Assembly (NCBI GenBank): GCA_002748055.1
Contig: PDRI01000029.1
Coordinates: forward strand, 1-39,435
Length of the DNA stretch: 39,435 bases
Source of the DNA: Bacteroidota bacterium
GTDB lineage: Bacteria; Bacteroidota; Bacteroidia; Bacteroidales; GCA-2748055
Reading direction: 5' to 3'
Under the pieces are notes generated by a model that had not been told where the DNA came from, did no database searches, and saw nothing but the letters and a program-made list of their open reading frames with translations. A program made the position numbers and the translations under genes. Within the stretch, counting starts at the first letter, position 1, and each line of letters begins with the position of its first letter. Positions 17,306 to 25,698 of this stretch are shown piece by piece.

Positions 17306-18820
17306 ATGAAAAGAACCGAAATTGTCGCATTCCTGTTTGTAGCAACAGGACTGTTAACAGGATGCCAGCACAAGACTCCGGTACAGGCTGAGAAACCCAA
17401 CGTTGTCATTGTTTACATGGATGACCTGGGCTATGGCGATGTAGGAGCCTATGGTGCAACAGAACTGAAAACCCCAAATTTCGATAAATTGGCTGCAGGC
17501 GGGATTCGTTTTACCGACGGACACGCAACATCGGCAACCTGTACCCCAAGTCGCTACGGATTGCTGACGGGGGTTTATCCCTGGAGAAACGAACAGGCCA
17601 GGATCCTGCCCGGAACCGCTCCGCTGATCATCGACACCGAACAGCTCACCCTTCCAAAGCTATTTAAGGAAAAGGGCTATCACACCGGCATTGTCGGAAA
17701 ATGGCACCTTGGTTTAGGCAGAGGCCGTATCAATTGGAACGAACACATTGCACCGGGTCCAAACGAGGTGGGTTTCGACGATGCCTACATTATGGCAGCA
17801 ACTCAGGACCGCGTACCAACGGTATATATCGAGAATGGCTATGTCGATGGCCTGGATAAAAACGACCCCATAGAGGTTGACTACCAAAACAATTTTGAAG
17901 GGCAGCCAACCGGGAAAGACAACCCCGAATTGTGCAGCTACCAAATGTGGCACCACGGGCACAACAATACCATCATCAATGGAATCCCCAGGATTGGATT
18001 CATGAAAGGGGGCAAGGCCGCACACTGGAGCGATGTGGATATGGCCGACCACTTTCTTGCAAAAGCACAGGCCTATGTGAGAAGGCATAAAAACGAACCC
18101 TTCCTCCTGGTTTATACCATGCAGCAGCCACACGTTCCCCGTACACCAAATGCCCGCTTTGAGGGGGCAACGGAATTAGGGCCGCGTGGCGATGTGATCG
18201 TGGAAGCCGACTGGTGTTTAGGCGAGTTTATGAAAACACTGGAGGAAGAAGGGCTTATGGAGAATACCCTGATCATCTTCTCAAGTGATAACGGACCCGT
18301 TTTAAACGATGGCTACTTCGACGATGCGGTTGAGAAAACAGGCCTTCACACCCCGGGCGGGGTATTACGCGGGGGAAAATACAGTTTGTTCGAGGCCGGT
18401 ACCCGGGTTCCCCTGATCACCTACTGGAAAGGCCGAATTCAACCCTCCGTTTCCGATGCATTGCTGTGCCACGTCGACCTCCTGGCTTCCCTGGCCGAGC
18501 TGATTGGCAGTGAAAGCAAAACCCGCGACAGCCAGCCTATGCTGGATGTACTGATGGGCGAGAGTACAAGCGGACGCGAATCCCTGGTTTTGGAAGCAAT
18601 GAGACGCACAGCCTTCCGGAAAGGTGACTGGGTCCTCATCCCCCCCTATGAAGGTCCTGCAGTTCATGAGATGGTCAATATTGAATTGGGCATCGCTAAA
18701 AACTGGCAGTTGTACAACCTGAAGGATGACCTGAGCCAGCAAAATAACCTGGCCAAAGAAAAGCCCGAAAAACTGAAGGAAATGATTGCTGCTTTTGAAG
18801 CGATCAAGGCTGAGGTTTAG
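17306..18820 (+). CDS. Sulfatase (arylsulfatase family) lipoprotein
   Basis: A 504-residue sulfatase starting at ATG 17306; the upstream in-frame TTG (17267) overlaps a promoter-like TATTTTGG and adds no signal peptide. Lipobox LTGC places it in the envelope. The formylglycine signature is C-T-P-S-R with Cys79 (TCTPSRYGLLTG), so it is a Cys-type type I sulfatase that needs a maturase. Calcium-binding and catalytic motifs are present: YMDDLGYGDVG at the N terminus, GKWHLG, QQPHVPRTP and SSDNGPV. It removes sulfate esters from sulfated glycans or small sulfate esters, suggesting a marine or mucosal diet. No maturase or second sulfatase is near, so it must be matured by an enzyme encoded elsewhere. 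Transcribed alone, followed by the acyltransferase pseudogene on the other strand. Confidence 0.93.
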   Translation: MKRTEIVAFLFVATGLLTGCQHKTPVQAEKPNVVIVYMDDLGYGDVGAYGATELKTPNFDKLAAGGIRFTDGHATSATCTPSRYGLLTGVYPWRNEQARILPGTAPLIIDTEQLTLPKLFKEKGYHTGIVGKWHLGLGRGRINWNEHIAPGPNEVGFDDAYIMAATQDRVPTVYIENGYVDGLDKNDPIEVDYQNNFEGQPTGKDNPELCSYQMWHHGHNNTIINGIPRIGFMKGGKAAHWSDVDMADHFLAKAQAYVRRHKNEPFLLVYTMQQPHVPRTPNARFEGATELGPRGDVIVEADWCLGEFMKTLEEEGLMENTLIIFSSDNGPVLNDGYFDDAVEKTGLHTPGGVLRGGKYSLFEAGTRVPLITYWKGRIQPSVSDALLCHVDLLASLAELIGSESKTRDSQPMLDVLMGESTSGRESLVLEAMRRTAFRKGDWVLIPPYEGPAVHEMVNIELGIAKNWQLYNLKDDLSQQNNLAKEKPEKLKEMIAAFEAIKAEV

Positions 18821-18880
18821 GAACTGTAAACGCCTGCATCTACGTGGTCAGCAGGTGAATAATTTACTTTTGTCTGGTTC

Positions 18881-19047
18881 TCAGATCCGTAAAAAGACTT
18901 TGTGCCTGTAGAGCAGGTAGAGGCCGTACCAGACCAGGCCAAGGGCACCGGCAGCAAGGAGAACATCGCCCCAGGCCCCCAGAACATATCAAAGCCTCTC
19001 AGCATATCCAGCGATTGCAGGCGTTCCGGTTTAGATTTCGTCGTCAT
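18881..19047 (-). pseudogene. Remnant of DUF5009/HGSNAT-like membrane acyltransferase
   Basis: The first 23 codons encode RLQSLDMLRGFDMFW, the very conserved start of the heparan-alpha-glucosaminide N-acetyltransferase-like (DUF5009) membrane acyltransferases. Directly after it, in another reading frame, comes what looks like the last transmembrane helix and tail (DVLLAAGALGLVWYGLYLLY, then RHKVFLRI and a TGA stop at 18881). The whole middle, normally about 300 or more residues, is missing. The join lies at two copies of the hexamer CTGGGG (plus strand 18969-18974 and 18977-18982), as expected for a deletion between short repeats. The frame through the join continues 76 codons to 18817 but makes no sense as protein. 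Surely non-functional. Confidence 0.75.
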
Positions 19048-19084
19048 GTCTTCGATGGTATAAAGCGTAAAGCAATTTTAGCAT

Positions 19085-19663
19085 TTAGTCTCCAATTAGT
19101 GCCTGGTAGTCGGGATCTTCCTTGATTTTCCCAATCAGAAACTTCTTACAATGGTGCCGGCGTTTCCGCACATAGCCCTCACTGCGAAAGCCCAGTTTCC
19201 GGGCGATCTCCCTGGCACTAACATCCTTAGCCGTTAGGCGAAGTATGTCCTGACAATCCTCGGGAATGGTCTTCAGTACACGTTGATAAATGGAAAACTG
19301 CAAGTCCTTGTCCTGGACAGGCAGTGGTTCTTCAAACTCTATGCTTTCTTCCAGATCCCGGTTCAGAGGATCGATATCCAGCTTCTTAATCTGCTTCAGA
19401 CGCTTCATCCAAATCAAACGTGCAATTGAATAGATGTAGGTGGAAAAACGCGACCTGAGCTCGAAATCCGGATCTGCCCTGAGTTGTTTAAAGATCACCA
19501 CCAGGGCATCCTGAAAAAGGTCCTCGGCATCATCCTCCGAGCCTGAATTGTATAGCACCAGCTGCTGCACAGATTCAAAGGAATTCTCATAGATATACTC
19601 CAACACCCGGCCATCCCGTTTACGGAGACCAATAATCATTTCCTCATCTGTTAGTCGCTCCAC
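19085..19663 (-). CDS. ECF-family RNA polymerase sigma factor
   Basis: A 192-residue sigma-70 family protein with region 2 (about 20-90: EDDAEDLFQDALVVIFKQL and RSRFSTYIYSIARLIWMKRLK) and region 4 (about 125-180: LKTIPEDCQDILRLTAKDVS, then AREIARKLGFRSEGYVRKRR as the helix-turn-helix). There is no region 1 or 3, so it is an ECF factor. The frame starts with GTG at 19663; an ATG at 19639 is an alternative that would remove only eight residues. No FecR-type anti-sigma gene is adjacent: upstream is the M64 peptidase and downstream the acyltransferase remnant. Its target genes cannot be read from this window. Confidence 0.92.
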   Translation of the reverse strand: MERLTDEEMIIGLRKRDGRVLEYIYENSFESVQQLVLYNSGSEDDAEDLFQDALVVIFKQLRADPDFELRSRFSTYIYSIARLIWMKRLKQIKKLDIDPLNRDLEESIEFEEPLPVQDKDLQFSIYQRVLKTIPEDCQDILRLTAKDVSAREIARKLGFRSEGYVRKRRHHCKKFLIGKIKEDPDYQALIGD

Positions 19664-19729
19664 AGGTGGGTGTCGTTAGTGGCTTATCAAATATAGAGAA
19701 TTCACCTTCGCAGAAACAGCAATGTGGTT

Positions 19730-21025
19730 CTAATGCAAGCTTTTCAGTCCGGTATGACGAGAAATCATATCCTCAATCGCCCGTGAGCAAACCGGACAAA
19801 AAGCCGCATCATTGCTGTGCATTCTGCAGTCCATCATTGGCCTGAAAACGCCCTTTGCCACATATCCGCCTCCCTCATAAACGCCTAAGGTTTCGGTATG
19901 TTCAGGGGTCGCTGCTGTCGGAACAGCAGTTCCTTCCTCAAGCATGGCCTTCCATTTTCGCTCAAAATCGACAAGGGTGGTCAGATTTGGGTTCCAGGGC
20001 TCGACACCCTGGGGAAAATAATCGTTGTAGGCCACCTCCGAGCTGTAATACTCATCGGCCAATCCTGCAAAAGCGTGGCCAAATTCATGGATGAGCACCG
20101 CTCTGGAAGCCTCATTATCGGCCGCCGAGATGCTGTAGAAATTATAAATACCGCCGCCACCGTACTTATCGGTATTGACCAGTATGTAGATCTGGTCGTA
20201 ATGCGCATTGGCAGCTACATCACAAACAGAAATAAAATCGGCCGTTGTCATATAACGTTCAATCCCAAAGGTGTAGAAACGGGTATTCATTCTGGTCCGT
20301 TTCCACACACCCCGGCCCGGAATATCCGTTCCTGAATCGCTGCCTGCCGACAGGACCGCCCTGATATTAAAGTCGCTCCGGTGGCTCCTGAAGGGTTCTT
20401 CCGAAAAAATGTAGTTGGCCGAACGCCTGGCATCGGCAAGAAACTTCTCCATCTCTTCGGCCCGGTAGCCCTCGGCCAGGAACAAGAGGTCCACTTTCTC
20501 CTCCGGAGCACCATTCAGTTCGAGCTCCACAACCTTGAATGGCAATGGGTTTGTGGGGTCTGCATATTCCTTTGAAGGATCAAACTCATCGCTCCAGACC
20601 AAGCTAAAGCTGCCGTTTTTTTGCCGGTCCAGCACCTCCACCTTTACCTTCTCCTTCGGCCAGGGGAAACGCAATACATGAGAAAAGGAACGCGACCTTT
20701 CAGTAGCCTCAACCGTGGTTTGCCATTCACGAAAGAGGGTACAATAGCTATGGCTGTAAAGCAAGGTACCATCCCCGGCATCTTTCACCCTGAATACATG
20801 GTCGCCATAATCAAAAGGATCGATTAACTGAGTCTTCGAGCCACTGTAGTAGGCCTCTTTCCGAACATCGACCAGGGCATAGCTGCTTTGGTCTGAGCTG
20901 CCCGTAAACATGAGATCAAGTCGCATTACACCAGGCTCAAACCAGGTATCAAAACGCTGAGAATGAAGGGGAAGAAAAAGAAAGCCCGGCAAAAGCAGGG
21001 CAAAACAACGATTAGGGATTTTCAT
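19730..21025 (-). CDS. Peptidase M64 (IgA peptidase-like), secreted
   Basis: A 431-residue protein with a signal peptide (about 1-22, ending LPLHSQ). The N-terminal ~150 residues form a beta-rich domain typical of Bacteroidota M64 proteins (RFDTWFEPGVMRLDLMFTGS). The catalytic domain (about 175-425) has VDLLFLAEGY, the SGTDIPGRG loop and the zinc motif H313-E-F-G-H317 with Asp324 in HEFGHAFAGLADEYY. A C-terminal segment with DCRMHSN and FCPVCSRAIEDMI is also typical. The founding member cleaves human IgA, but environmental relatives probably cleave other extracellular proteins. It lies upstream of the ECF sigma gene (66-bp gap) on the same strand; whether they share a transcript is unclear. 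Confidence 0.92.
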   Translation of the reverse strand: MKIPNRCFALLLPGFLFLPLHSQRFDTWFEPGVMRLDLMFTGSSDQSSYALVDVRKEAYYSGSKTQLIDPFDYGDHVFRVKDAGDGTLLYSHSYCTLFREWQTTVEATERSRSFSHVLRFPWPKEKVKVEVLDRQKNGSFSLVWSDEFDPSKEYADPTNPLPFKVVELELNGAPEEKVDLLFLAEGYRAEEMEKFLADARRSANYIFSEEPFRSHRSDFNIRAVLSAGSDSGTDIPGRGVWKRTRMNTRFYTFGIERYMTTADFISVCDVAANAHYDQIYILVNTDKYGGGGIYNFYSISAADNEASRAVLIHEFGHAFAGLADEYYSSEVAYNDYFPQGVEPWNPNLTTLVDFERKWKAMLEEGTAVPTAATPEHTETLGVYEGGGYVAKGVFRPMMDCRMHSNDAAFCPVCSRAIEDMISRHTGLKSLH

Positions 21026-21090
21026 CTCACGGGGTTTAGCTTTGGCCTAAAAATAGAAAATAAATCACGGTTCACACCGCCTCTGCCAAA

Positions 21091-22860
21091 CTAGTCGTCG
21101 GAAAACTCCCTCAACAGCTTCCTGTACGAAGAGAAAATCTTGGAACGTGAGATGAATCCCACATAACGATGCTGGTCGGTCACCGGCAGGTTCCAGGCAC
21201 CCGTATTCTCAAAGCATTCCAGCACATGCCCCATCTGATCATCCTTCCTGATTATGGCAGGAGGGGTTTGCATCAGTTCCACGATGGGCACTTTATCATA
21301 GAGTTCCCGGTTAAAAAGAATGTCCCGGATATCATTCAGGCTGATAATACCGACCAATTCAAGCTCGTCATTAATGACCGGAAAGAGGTTGCGCTTCGAT
21401 TGCGATACCGCTTTGACCAGGTCGGCCAGTTTCCCATCGACATGCACAGCCTGAAAATCGTCCTCAAGCACCTCCTTAATCTGTAAGAGGCTTACCACGG
21501 TCTTATCCTTGTGATGGGTGAGCAATTCCCCCCGTTTAGCCAGCCGTTTCGTGTAAATCGATTGCCTTTCGAAGCCCCTGATCGTCACATAGGAGAGCGT
21601 GGCGGTAATGATGAGGGGGATGAAAAGATCGTAGCCTCCGGTAATCTCCGCAATCAGGAAGATGGCGGTCAGCGGTGCATGCATCACCCCCGACATTACG
21701 CCGGCCATACCAACCAGGGCAAAGTTATTCTCCGGGAGTGGCGTCTTTCCGAAAAGATTGAAGGAAGCAGCAAGGCTTACCCCACTCATCCCGCCAACGA
21801 AAAGGGCAGGTGCAAAAATGCCGCCTATCCCCCCGCTTCCGGTCGTTAGTGCCATTGCAATTACCTTGAAGACAATCAGGAAGAGAAAAAAGAGAACGAT
21901 CAGGTAACGATTGCCCGAGAGGAAAGACTCAAAAGGGGTCGCGTCGAAAAGTTCCGGGGAATGGCCCGTCAACAATGTTCTCAGCGTGGAATAGCCTTCA
22001 CCGAAGAGCTGGGGCATGAAAAAGATCAGCACACAGAGCAGCAACCCTCCCACAGCCAGCCGGCTAAAGGCATTTCCGATCTTCCCGATCTTCTCTTCCA
22101 CCCACATATTCATTCGGGTAAAATAGAGGGAAACCAGGCCCGTGAATATCCCCAGCAGAATGTAAAATGGCAGGTTATGCAGTAAGAAAGGCTCACTAAT
22201 GGTGAAGGAAAAAACCACCTCCTTGCCCATGAAGAAATAGGACAGGGTAGCGGCCGTGACAGAGGAAATCAGGAGAGGCACGATGGACCAGGCCGTCAGA
22301 TCCAGCATCAGTACCTCGAAAGCAAAGATCAGGGCCGCAATGGGGGCCTTAAAGATGCCGGCAATGGCACCCGCCGCACCGCAACCAACCAGCAACACCA
22401 CTGTCTTGTAGTTCAGCTTCAGGATGCGACCGATGTTCGAGCCAATCGAAGAACCGGTTAAAACGATGGGGGCCTCCAGACCGACCGAGCCTCCAAGCCC
22501 GACAGTCAGCGAACTGGCAAGCATGGAGGACCAGGTATTGTGAGGCTTCAGATGGCCCTTGCGCTTCGAGATGGAGAAAAGGATTTTACTGATTCCATGA
22601 CCGATATCCTGTTTAAGAAGGCATTGCACAAATAACACAGTGGCAAAAATTCCGGCCAGCGGAAGTAAGAAGTAGAGATCAGCACCCGACTCATTGGGCA
22701 GGGCTCCTTTGGCCCGATGCTCGACGAAATGGGTCAGATTTTTCAGCAGGACTGCAGCTGCACCCGAGAAGACACCCACAACCAGACTCAAAACGAGGAT
22801 CAGTCTGCGCTGATTGGCCTCCCGGACCAGTTCAAGTACCCTTTTCTGAACGCCTTTCAT
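21091..22860 (-). CDS. ClC-family chloride channel/transporter with CBS domains
   Basis: A 589-residue membrane protein: ClC core (about 20-440) and two C-terminal CBS domains (about 455-585, LEDDFQAVHVDGKLADLVKA and DKVPIVELMQTPP). The gating glutamate is present as Glu129 (SVGLEAP), and the anion-site motif GIFAP is present in GSGGIGGIFAPALF. The first selectivity motif is GHGIS instead of GSGIP. The position of the proton glutamate of E. coli ClC (E203) is Val183 in APIAALIFAFEV, as in ClC channels, so passive chloride flow is more likely than H+/Cl- exchange; this is inferred from alignment by eye. Start ATG 22860 has AAGG six bases upstream. Divergent from the MscS gene, sharing a 77-bp region. 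Confidence 0.92.
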   Translation of the reverse strand: MKGVQKRVLELVREANQRRLILVLSLVVGVFSGAAAVLLKNLTHFVEHRAKGALPNESGADLYFLLPLAGIFATVLFVQCLLKQDIGHGISKILFSISKRKGHLKPHNTWSSMLASSLTVGLGGSVGLEAPIVLTGSSIGSNIGRILKLNYKTVVLLVGCGAAGAIAGIFKAPIAALIFAFEVLMLDLTAWSIVPLLISSVTAATLSYFFMGKEVVFSFTISEPFLLHNLPFYILLGIFTGLVSLYFTRMNMWVEEKIGKIGNAFSRLAVGGLLLCVLIFFMPQLFGEGYSTLRTLLTGHSPELFDATPFESFLSGNRYLIVLFFLFLIVFKVIAMALTTGSGGIGGIFAPALFVGGMSGVSLAASFNLFGKTPLPENNFALVGMAGVMSGVMHAPLTAIFLIAEITGGYDLFIPLIITATLSYVTIRGFERQSIYTKRLAKRGELLTHHKDKTVVSLLQIKEVLEDDFQAVHVDGKLADLVKAVSQSKRNLFPVINDELELVGIISLNDIRDILFNRELYDKVPIVELMQTPPAIIRKDDQMGHVLECFENTGAWNLPVTDQHRYVGFISRSKIFSSYRKLLREFSDD

Positions 22861-22879
22861 TATCGCCTTAAAAAAAACG

Positions 22880-22887
22880 CAAATGTA
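22880..22887 (-). promoter_or_regulatory. -7 box (TACATTTG) of ClC gene
   Basis: On the minus strand TACATTTG fits TAnnTTTG exactly, 19 bp before the ClC start codon. The transcript would have a very short leader containing the AAGG ribosome site. Confidence 0.45.
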
Positions 22888-22910
22888 AAAGAAATTGGCC
22901 GTTCATTCAT

Positions 22911-22928
22911 TAGTTTTGCAGGCAAAAC
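22911..22928 (+). promoter_or_regulatory. -7 box and overlapping perfect palindrome before mscS-like gene
   Basis: TAGTTTTG (22911-22918) fits TAnnTTTG. It overlaps GTTTTGC-AG-GCAAAAC (22913-22928), a perfect inverted repeat with 7-bp arms and a 2-bp centre, nine bases before the ATG at 22938. A regulator bound here would cover the core promoter. Confidence 0.5.
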
Positions 22929-22937
22929 AGGCCCATC

Positions 22938-24233
22938 ATGATAGAAAATCTTCTCAACTGGTATCATGAGCTGCTTTCCGGCCTTATCGAGAAAGCCAGA
23001 CTCCTTGTATTGATCGAGAATACGACCATCATCGTTGCGACCATTCTCCTGGCAATGCTGGCCGATTTTCTGGTCAAACGCTTCATCATCACCGCTATCA
23101 AAACGCTGGTAAAACGTTCCAAGAATAAATGGGACGACATTTTCCTCGAACGGGGGGTTTTCAACCGGCTTGCCCACCTTGCCCCGGCCCTGGTCGTCAA
23201 AGAAGCCCTGCACTATTTATTTGATGCAGGAAAGCTGATTACCTTTCTGGAAAACCTGACCCATTCCTACATGGCCATTGTGGTATTGCTGGTAGTCGAT
23301 GCTGCGGTGAATGCCCTGCATGAGGTCTATCTCTCCCTCCCCTTCTCCAAAGGCCGAAATATAAGGGGTTTCGTGCAGGTGATCAAGATCATCTTCTACC
23401 TGCTGGGAATCATCTTTATCATCTCCATCTTCAGCCCGGAAAGCCCAAAGGCGCTGGTCGCAAGTCTGGGCGGTATGGCAGCTGTACTCATCCTGGTCTT
23501 CAGGGATACCATTCTCGGATTTGTCGCAAGCATTCAATTGGTATCCAATAAGATGGTCAAAGTAGGCGACTGGATATCCATGCCCAAATACGGGGCCGAC
23601 GGGACTGTACTGGATATCAATCTGACTTCCGTCATGGTGCAGAACTGGGACAAGACCATTGCCACCATCCCCACCTATGCACTGGTTAGTGATTCCTTCA
23701 ATAACTGGAAAGGAATGGAGGAATCGGGCGGGAGGCGCATTAAACGCTCGATTAACATCGATATGAGCAGTGTTCGCTTCCTCGACGAGGAAATGAAAAA
23801 GAAGCTTTCCAGCTTCTATCTGCTAAAAGACTATCTGCAAAAGAAAGATGAGGAGATCGCTGCCTACAACAAGAGCCTGAACCTTGACGACTCCACAGTG
23901 ACCAACGGCCGACGCCTCACCAACCTGGGCACCTTCAGGGCTTACCTGGAAAACTACCTGCACCAGCACCCCCGTATCCACCAGGGCATGACCTTCCTTG
24001 TGCGCCACCTTCAATCCACAGAGAAAGGGCTGCCAATCGAGATCTATGTGTTCAGCAACGACCAGGCCTGGACCAATTATGAAGCCATCCAGGCAGATAT
24101 CTTCGACCACATACTGGCCATCCTGCCCGAATTCGATCTCCGCGTCTTCCAGAACCCCACAGGTGCCGATTTCAACAAGATCATGACCAGGCCCGAAGAA
24201 AACAAACCTGTCCCGGAAACGAACCCAAACTGA
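22938..24233 (+). CDS. MscS-family mechanosensitive channel, YbdG type
   Basis: A 431-residue membrane protein with several N-terminal transmembrane helices (about 20-200), the MscS pore-lining and beta domain (GGMAAVLILVFRDTILGFVA, then DWISMPKYGADGTVLDINLT and NWDKTIATIPTYALVSDSFN) and a large C-terminal cytosolic domain with RRIKRSINIDMSSVRFL. The extra insertion and the last segment (GLPIEIYVFSNDQAWTNYE) are those of YbdG-like miniconductance channels rather than the short MscS. It should open under membrane tension and release solutes after hypo-osmotic shock. Divergent from a ClC gene, with which it shares 77 bp of regulatory DNA; together they suggest an osmotic or ionic adjustment pair. 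Confidence 0.93.
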   Translation: MIENLLNWYHELLSGLIEKARLLVLIENTTIIVATILLAMLADFLVKRFIITAIKTLVKRSKNKWDDIFLERGVFNRLAHLAPALVVKEALHYLFDAGKLITFLENLTHSYMAIVVLLVVDAAVNALHEVYLSLPFSKGRNIRGFVQVIKIIFYLLGIIFIISIFSPESPKALVASLGGMAAVLILVFRDTILGFVASIQLVSNKMVKVGDWISMPKYGADGTVLDINLTSVMVQNWDKTIATIPTYALVSDSFNNWKGMEESGGRRIKRSINIDMSSVRFLDEEMKKKLSSFYLLKDYLQKKDEEIAAYNKSLNLDDSTVTNGRRLTNLGTFRAYLENYLHQHPRIHQGMTFLVRHLQSTEKGLPIEIYVFSNDQAWTNYEAIQADIFDHILAILPEFDLRVFQNPTGADFNKIMTRPEENKPVPETNPN

Positions 24234-24498
24234 GCGGAGCCTGTCCAGACCGAAGAAGAGAACCCGACAGCAAGAAATCACACGCGGGCCGGAGAATCCA
24301 GGCCCGGGGAGCAAACAAATACCGCATTGGCTGCTGTAGCCGGGCATGAAAGGGCCCCAGGGCCTGCCCGACGGCAAGGTCGCGGGGCTGAAGAAAATCC
24401 ATAGCTTAAAGCAAGATAAATGTTTAATATCACATTTATCCAGGCGAGATTCTTTCAAATTGTAACTAATTTAGCCTTCAACAAAACGACCTCCCCAA
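24234..24498. other. Structured intergenic region before the Lrp-type gene
   Basis: A 265-bp gap. Two GC-rich hairpins can be drawn: GGGCC/GGCCC (24286-24290 with 24301-24305) and CGGGCA/TGCCCG (24341-24346 with 24365-24370). Neither has a T-run. An AT-rich promoter-like part starts at about 24400 and holds an inverted repeat (24415-24440). No small ORF or known riboswitch was recognised. Confidence 0.4.
24415..24440. promoter_or_regulatory. Perfect inverted repeat upstream of Lrp/AsnC gene
   Basis: GATAAATGT and ACATTTATC are exact reverse complements separated by 8 bp. The site ends 58 bp before the start of the Lrp-type regulator gene, and Lrp-family genes are commonly autoregulated, so it is a likely operator. 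The lack of a T-run argues against a terminator. Confidence 0.5.
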
Positions 24499-24963
24499 AT
24501 GGAAGAAACATGCCATATTGATGAACTGGATCGGAAGATCCTTTCGCTGATTACGAAAAACGCACGCATTCCTTACCTGGAGGTGGCCAGAGAATGCAAG
24601 GTCTCCGGTGCAGCCATCCACCAGCGCATCCAGCGGCTTAGCAAAATGGGGGTTATCAGCGGCTCCAAGTTTGTGATCGACCCGAAAAAGATCGGATACA
24701 ACACCTGTGCCTATGTTGGCATCTATCTCGACAGTGCAACCCTCTACCCCGAGGTCGTAAACCGGCTTAAAGGCATTCCGGAGATTACCCAGTGCCACTA
24801 CATTACGGGTGGTTACTCCATCTTCATCAAGATCTTCACGCGCAATAACGAGGATCTGAAGCATGTGTTGGTGGATAAGGTGCAGGCCATTCCGGGGGTT
24901 TTCCGGACCGAAACCTTTATTTCGCTGGAGGAAGGCTTCAACCGGCAGCTACCCCTTGCCTAG
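24499..24963 (+). CDS. Lrp/AsnC-family transcriptional regulator
   Basis: A 154-residue regulator. Residues 5-60 form the winged helix-turn-helix (IDELDRKILSLITKNARIPY, ECKVSGAAIHQRIQRLSKMG), followed by the linker GVISGSKFVIDPKKIGYNTC and the RAM/AsnC ligand domain (about 65-150: AYVGIYLDSATLYPEVV, CHYITGGYSIFIKIFTRNN). Such proteins form octamers and sense amino acids or related metabolites. The full-length protein has no missing parts. A perfect inverted repeat upstream suggests autoregulation. Its last 15 bases overlap the end of the convergent rlmB gene. Confidence 0.95.
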   Translation: MEETCHIDELDRKILSLITKNARIPYLEVARECKVSGAAIHQRIQRLSKMGVISGSKFVIDPKKIGYNTCAYVGIYLDSATLYPEVVNRLKGIPEITQCHYITGGYSIFIKIFTRNNEDLKHVLVDKVQAIPGVFRTETFISLEEGFNRQLPLA

Positions 24964-25698
24964 GGCACGCTGACGGCGGGCTTCAAAGAGCATAATTCCG
25001 CAGGCCACACTCACATTGAGGGAGGCAATTTCCCCCTTCATGGGAATGGCAAGCCAGTGGTCTGCCTCTTTAAGCAGCTCGTGTGAAACGCCCCTTTCTT
25101 CAGCCCCCATGACAATGGCAAGGGGGCCATCGAGGCCGGCATCGTACAGGCTGTCTTCTGCCTTTTCTGTCGCTGCCACCAGCTGGATCCCGCTGTGCTT
25201 CAGAAACCGGCAAACCCGGGAAAGGTCCTTGTGACGGCACACAGGCAGACGGTGCAAAGCCCCGGCTGAAGTCTTTAGTGCATCGGCATTGATCGCGGCT
25301 GCCCCCGATTCCGGAATCACAATGGCGTGTACCCCCGCACAGGCAGCGCTGCGGGCGATTGCCCCAAAATTACGCACATCCGAAACGCTGTCGAGGATGA
25401 GAAGCAGCGGATCATCACCTGCCTCATAGATTCCAGGAAGCACCGTTTCAATATCGGCATAACTGATCAGGGAGGCCCAGGCCACCACCCCCTGGTGGTT
25501 CTTCCGGGTCATGCGGTTCAACTTCTCGACAGGTACCATCTGCACGGGTACCCGGCGGGTCGAAAGCATGGCCAGCAGCTTCTTCATCAGCCCGGATCTG
25601 CTCCCCCGGCGAACCAGAACCCGATCCAGGTCTCTCCCCGCCTCCAGGGCCTCCAGAACGGCATGGATGCCAAATATGAGCTGTCCGTCTTTGCCCAT
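24949..25698 (-). CDS. rlmB: 23S rRNA 2'-O-methyltransferase RlmB-like (TrmH/SpoU family)
   Basis: Read from ATG 25698 (249 residues), which overlaps the TGA of the preceding GWxTD gene by one base (TGATG), suggesting coupled translation; a GTG three bases upstream is less likely. The N-terminal substrate-binding domain (GKDGQLIFGIHAVLEALEAG) is followed by the SPOUT knot domain with its three motifs: NFGAIARSA (motif 1), IVMGAEERGVS (motif 2) and IPMKGEIASLNVSVA (motif 3). RlmB methylates the ribose of G2251 in 23S rRNA; in Bacteroidota this is the usual assignment for a protein of this length, though other TrmH-group targets are possible. Last gene of a four-gene minus-strand unit. Confidence 0.9.
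   Translation of the reverse strand: MGKDGQLIFGIHAVLEALEAGRDLDRVLVRRGSRSGLMKKLLAMLSTRRVPVQMVPVEKLNRMTRKNHQGVVAWASLISYADIETVLPGIYEAGDDPLLLILDSVSDVRNFGAIARSAACAGVHAIVIPESGAAAINADALKTSAGALHRLPVCRHKDLSRVCRFLKHSGIQLVAATEKAEDSLYDAGLDGPLAIVMGAEERGVSHELLKEADHWLAIPMKGEIASLNVSVACGIMLFEARRQRALGKG

Noticed and set aside
18817..18880. Extension of the acyltransferase remnant frame to 76 codons
   Set aside because: It is read in the wrong frame after the deletion and resembles no protein.
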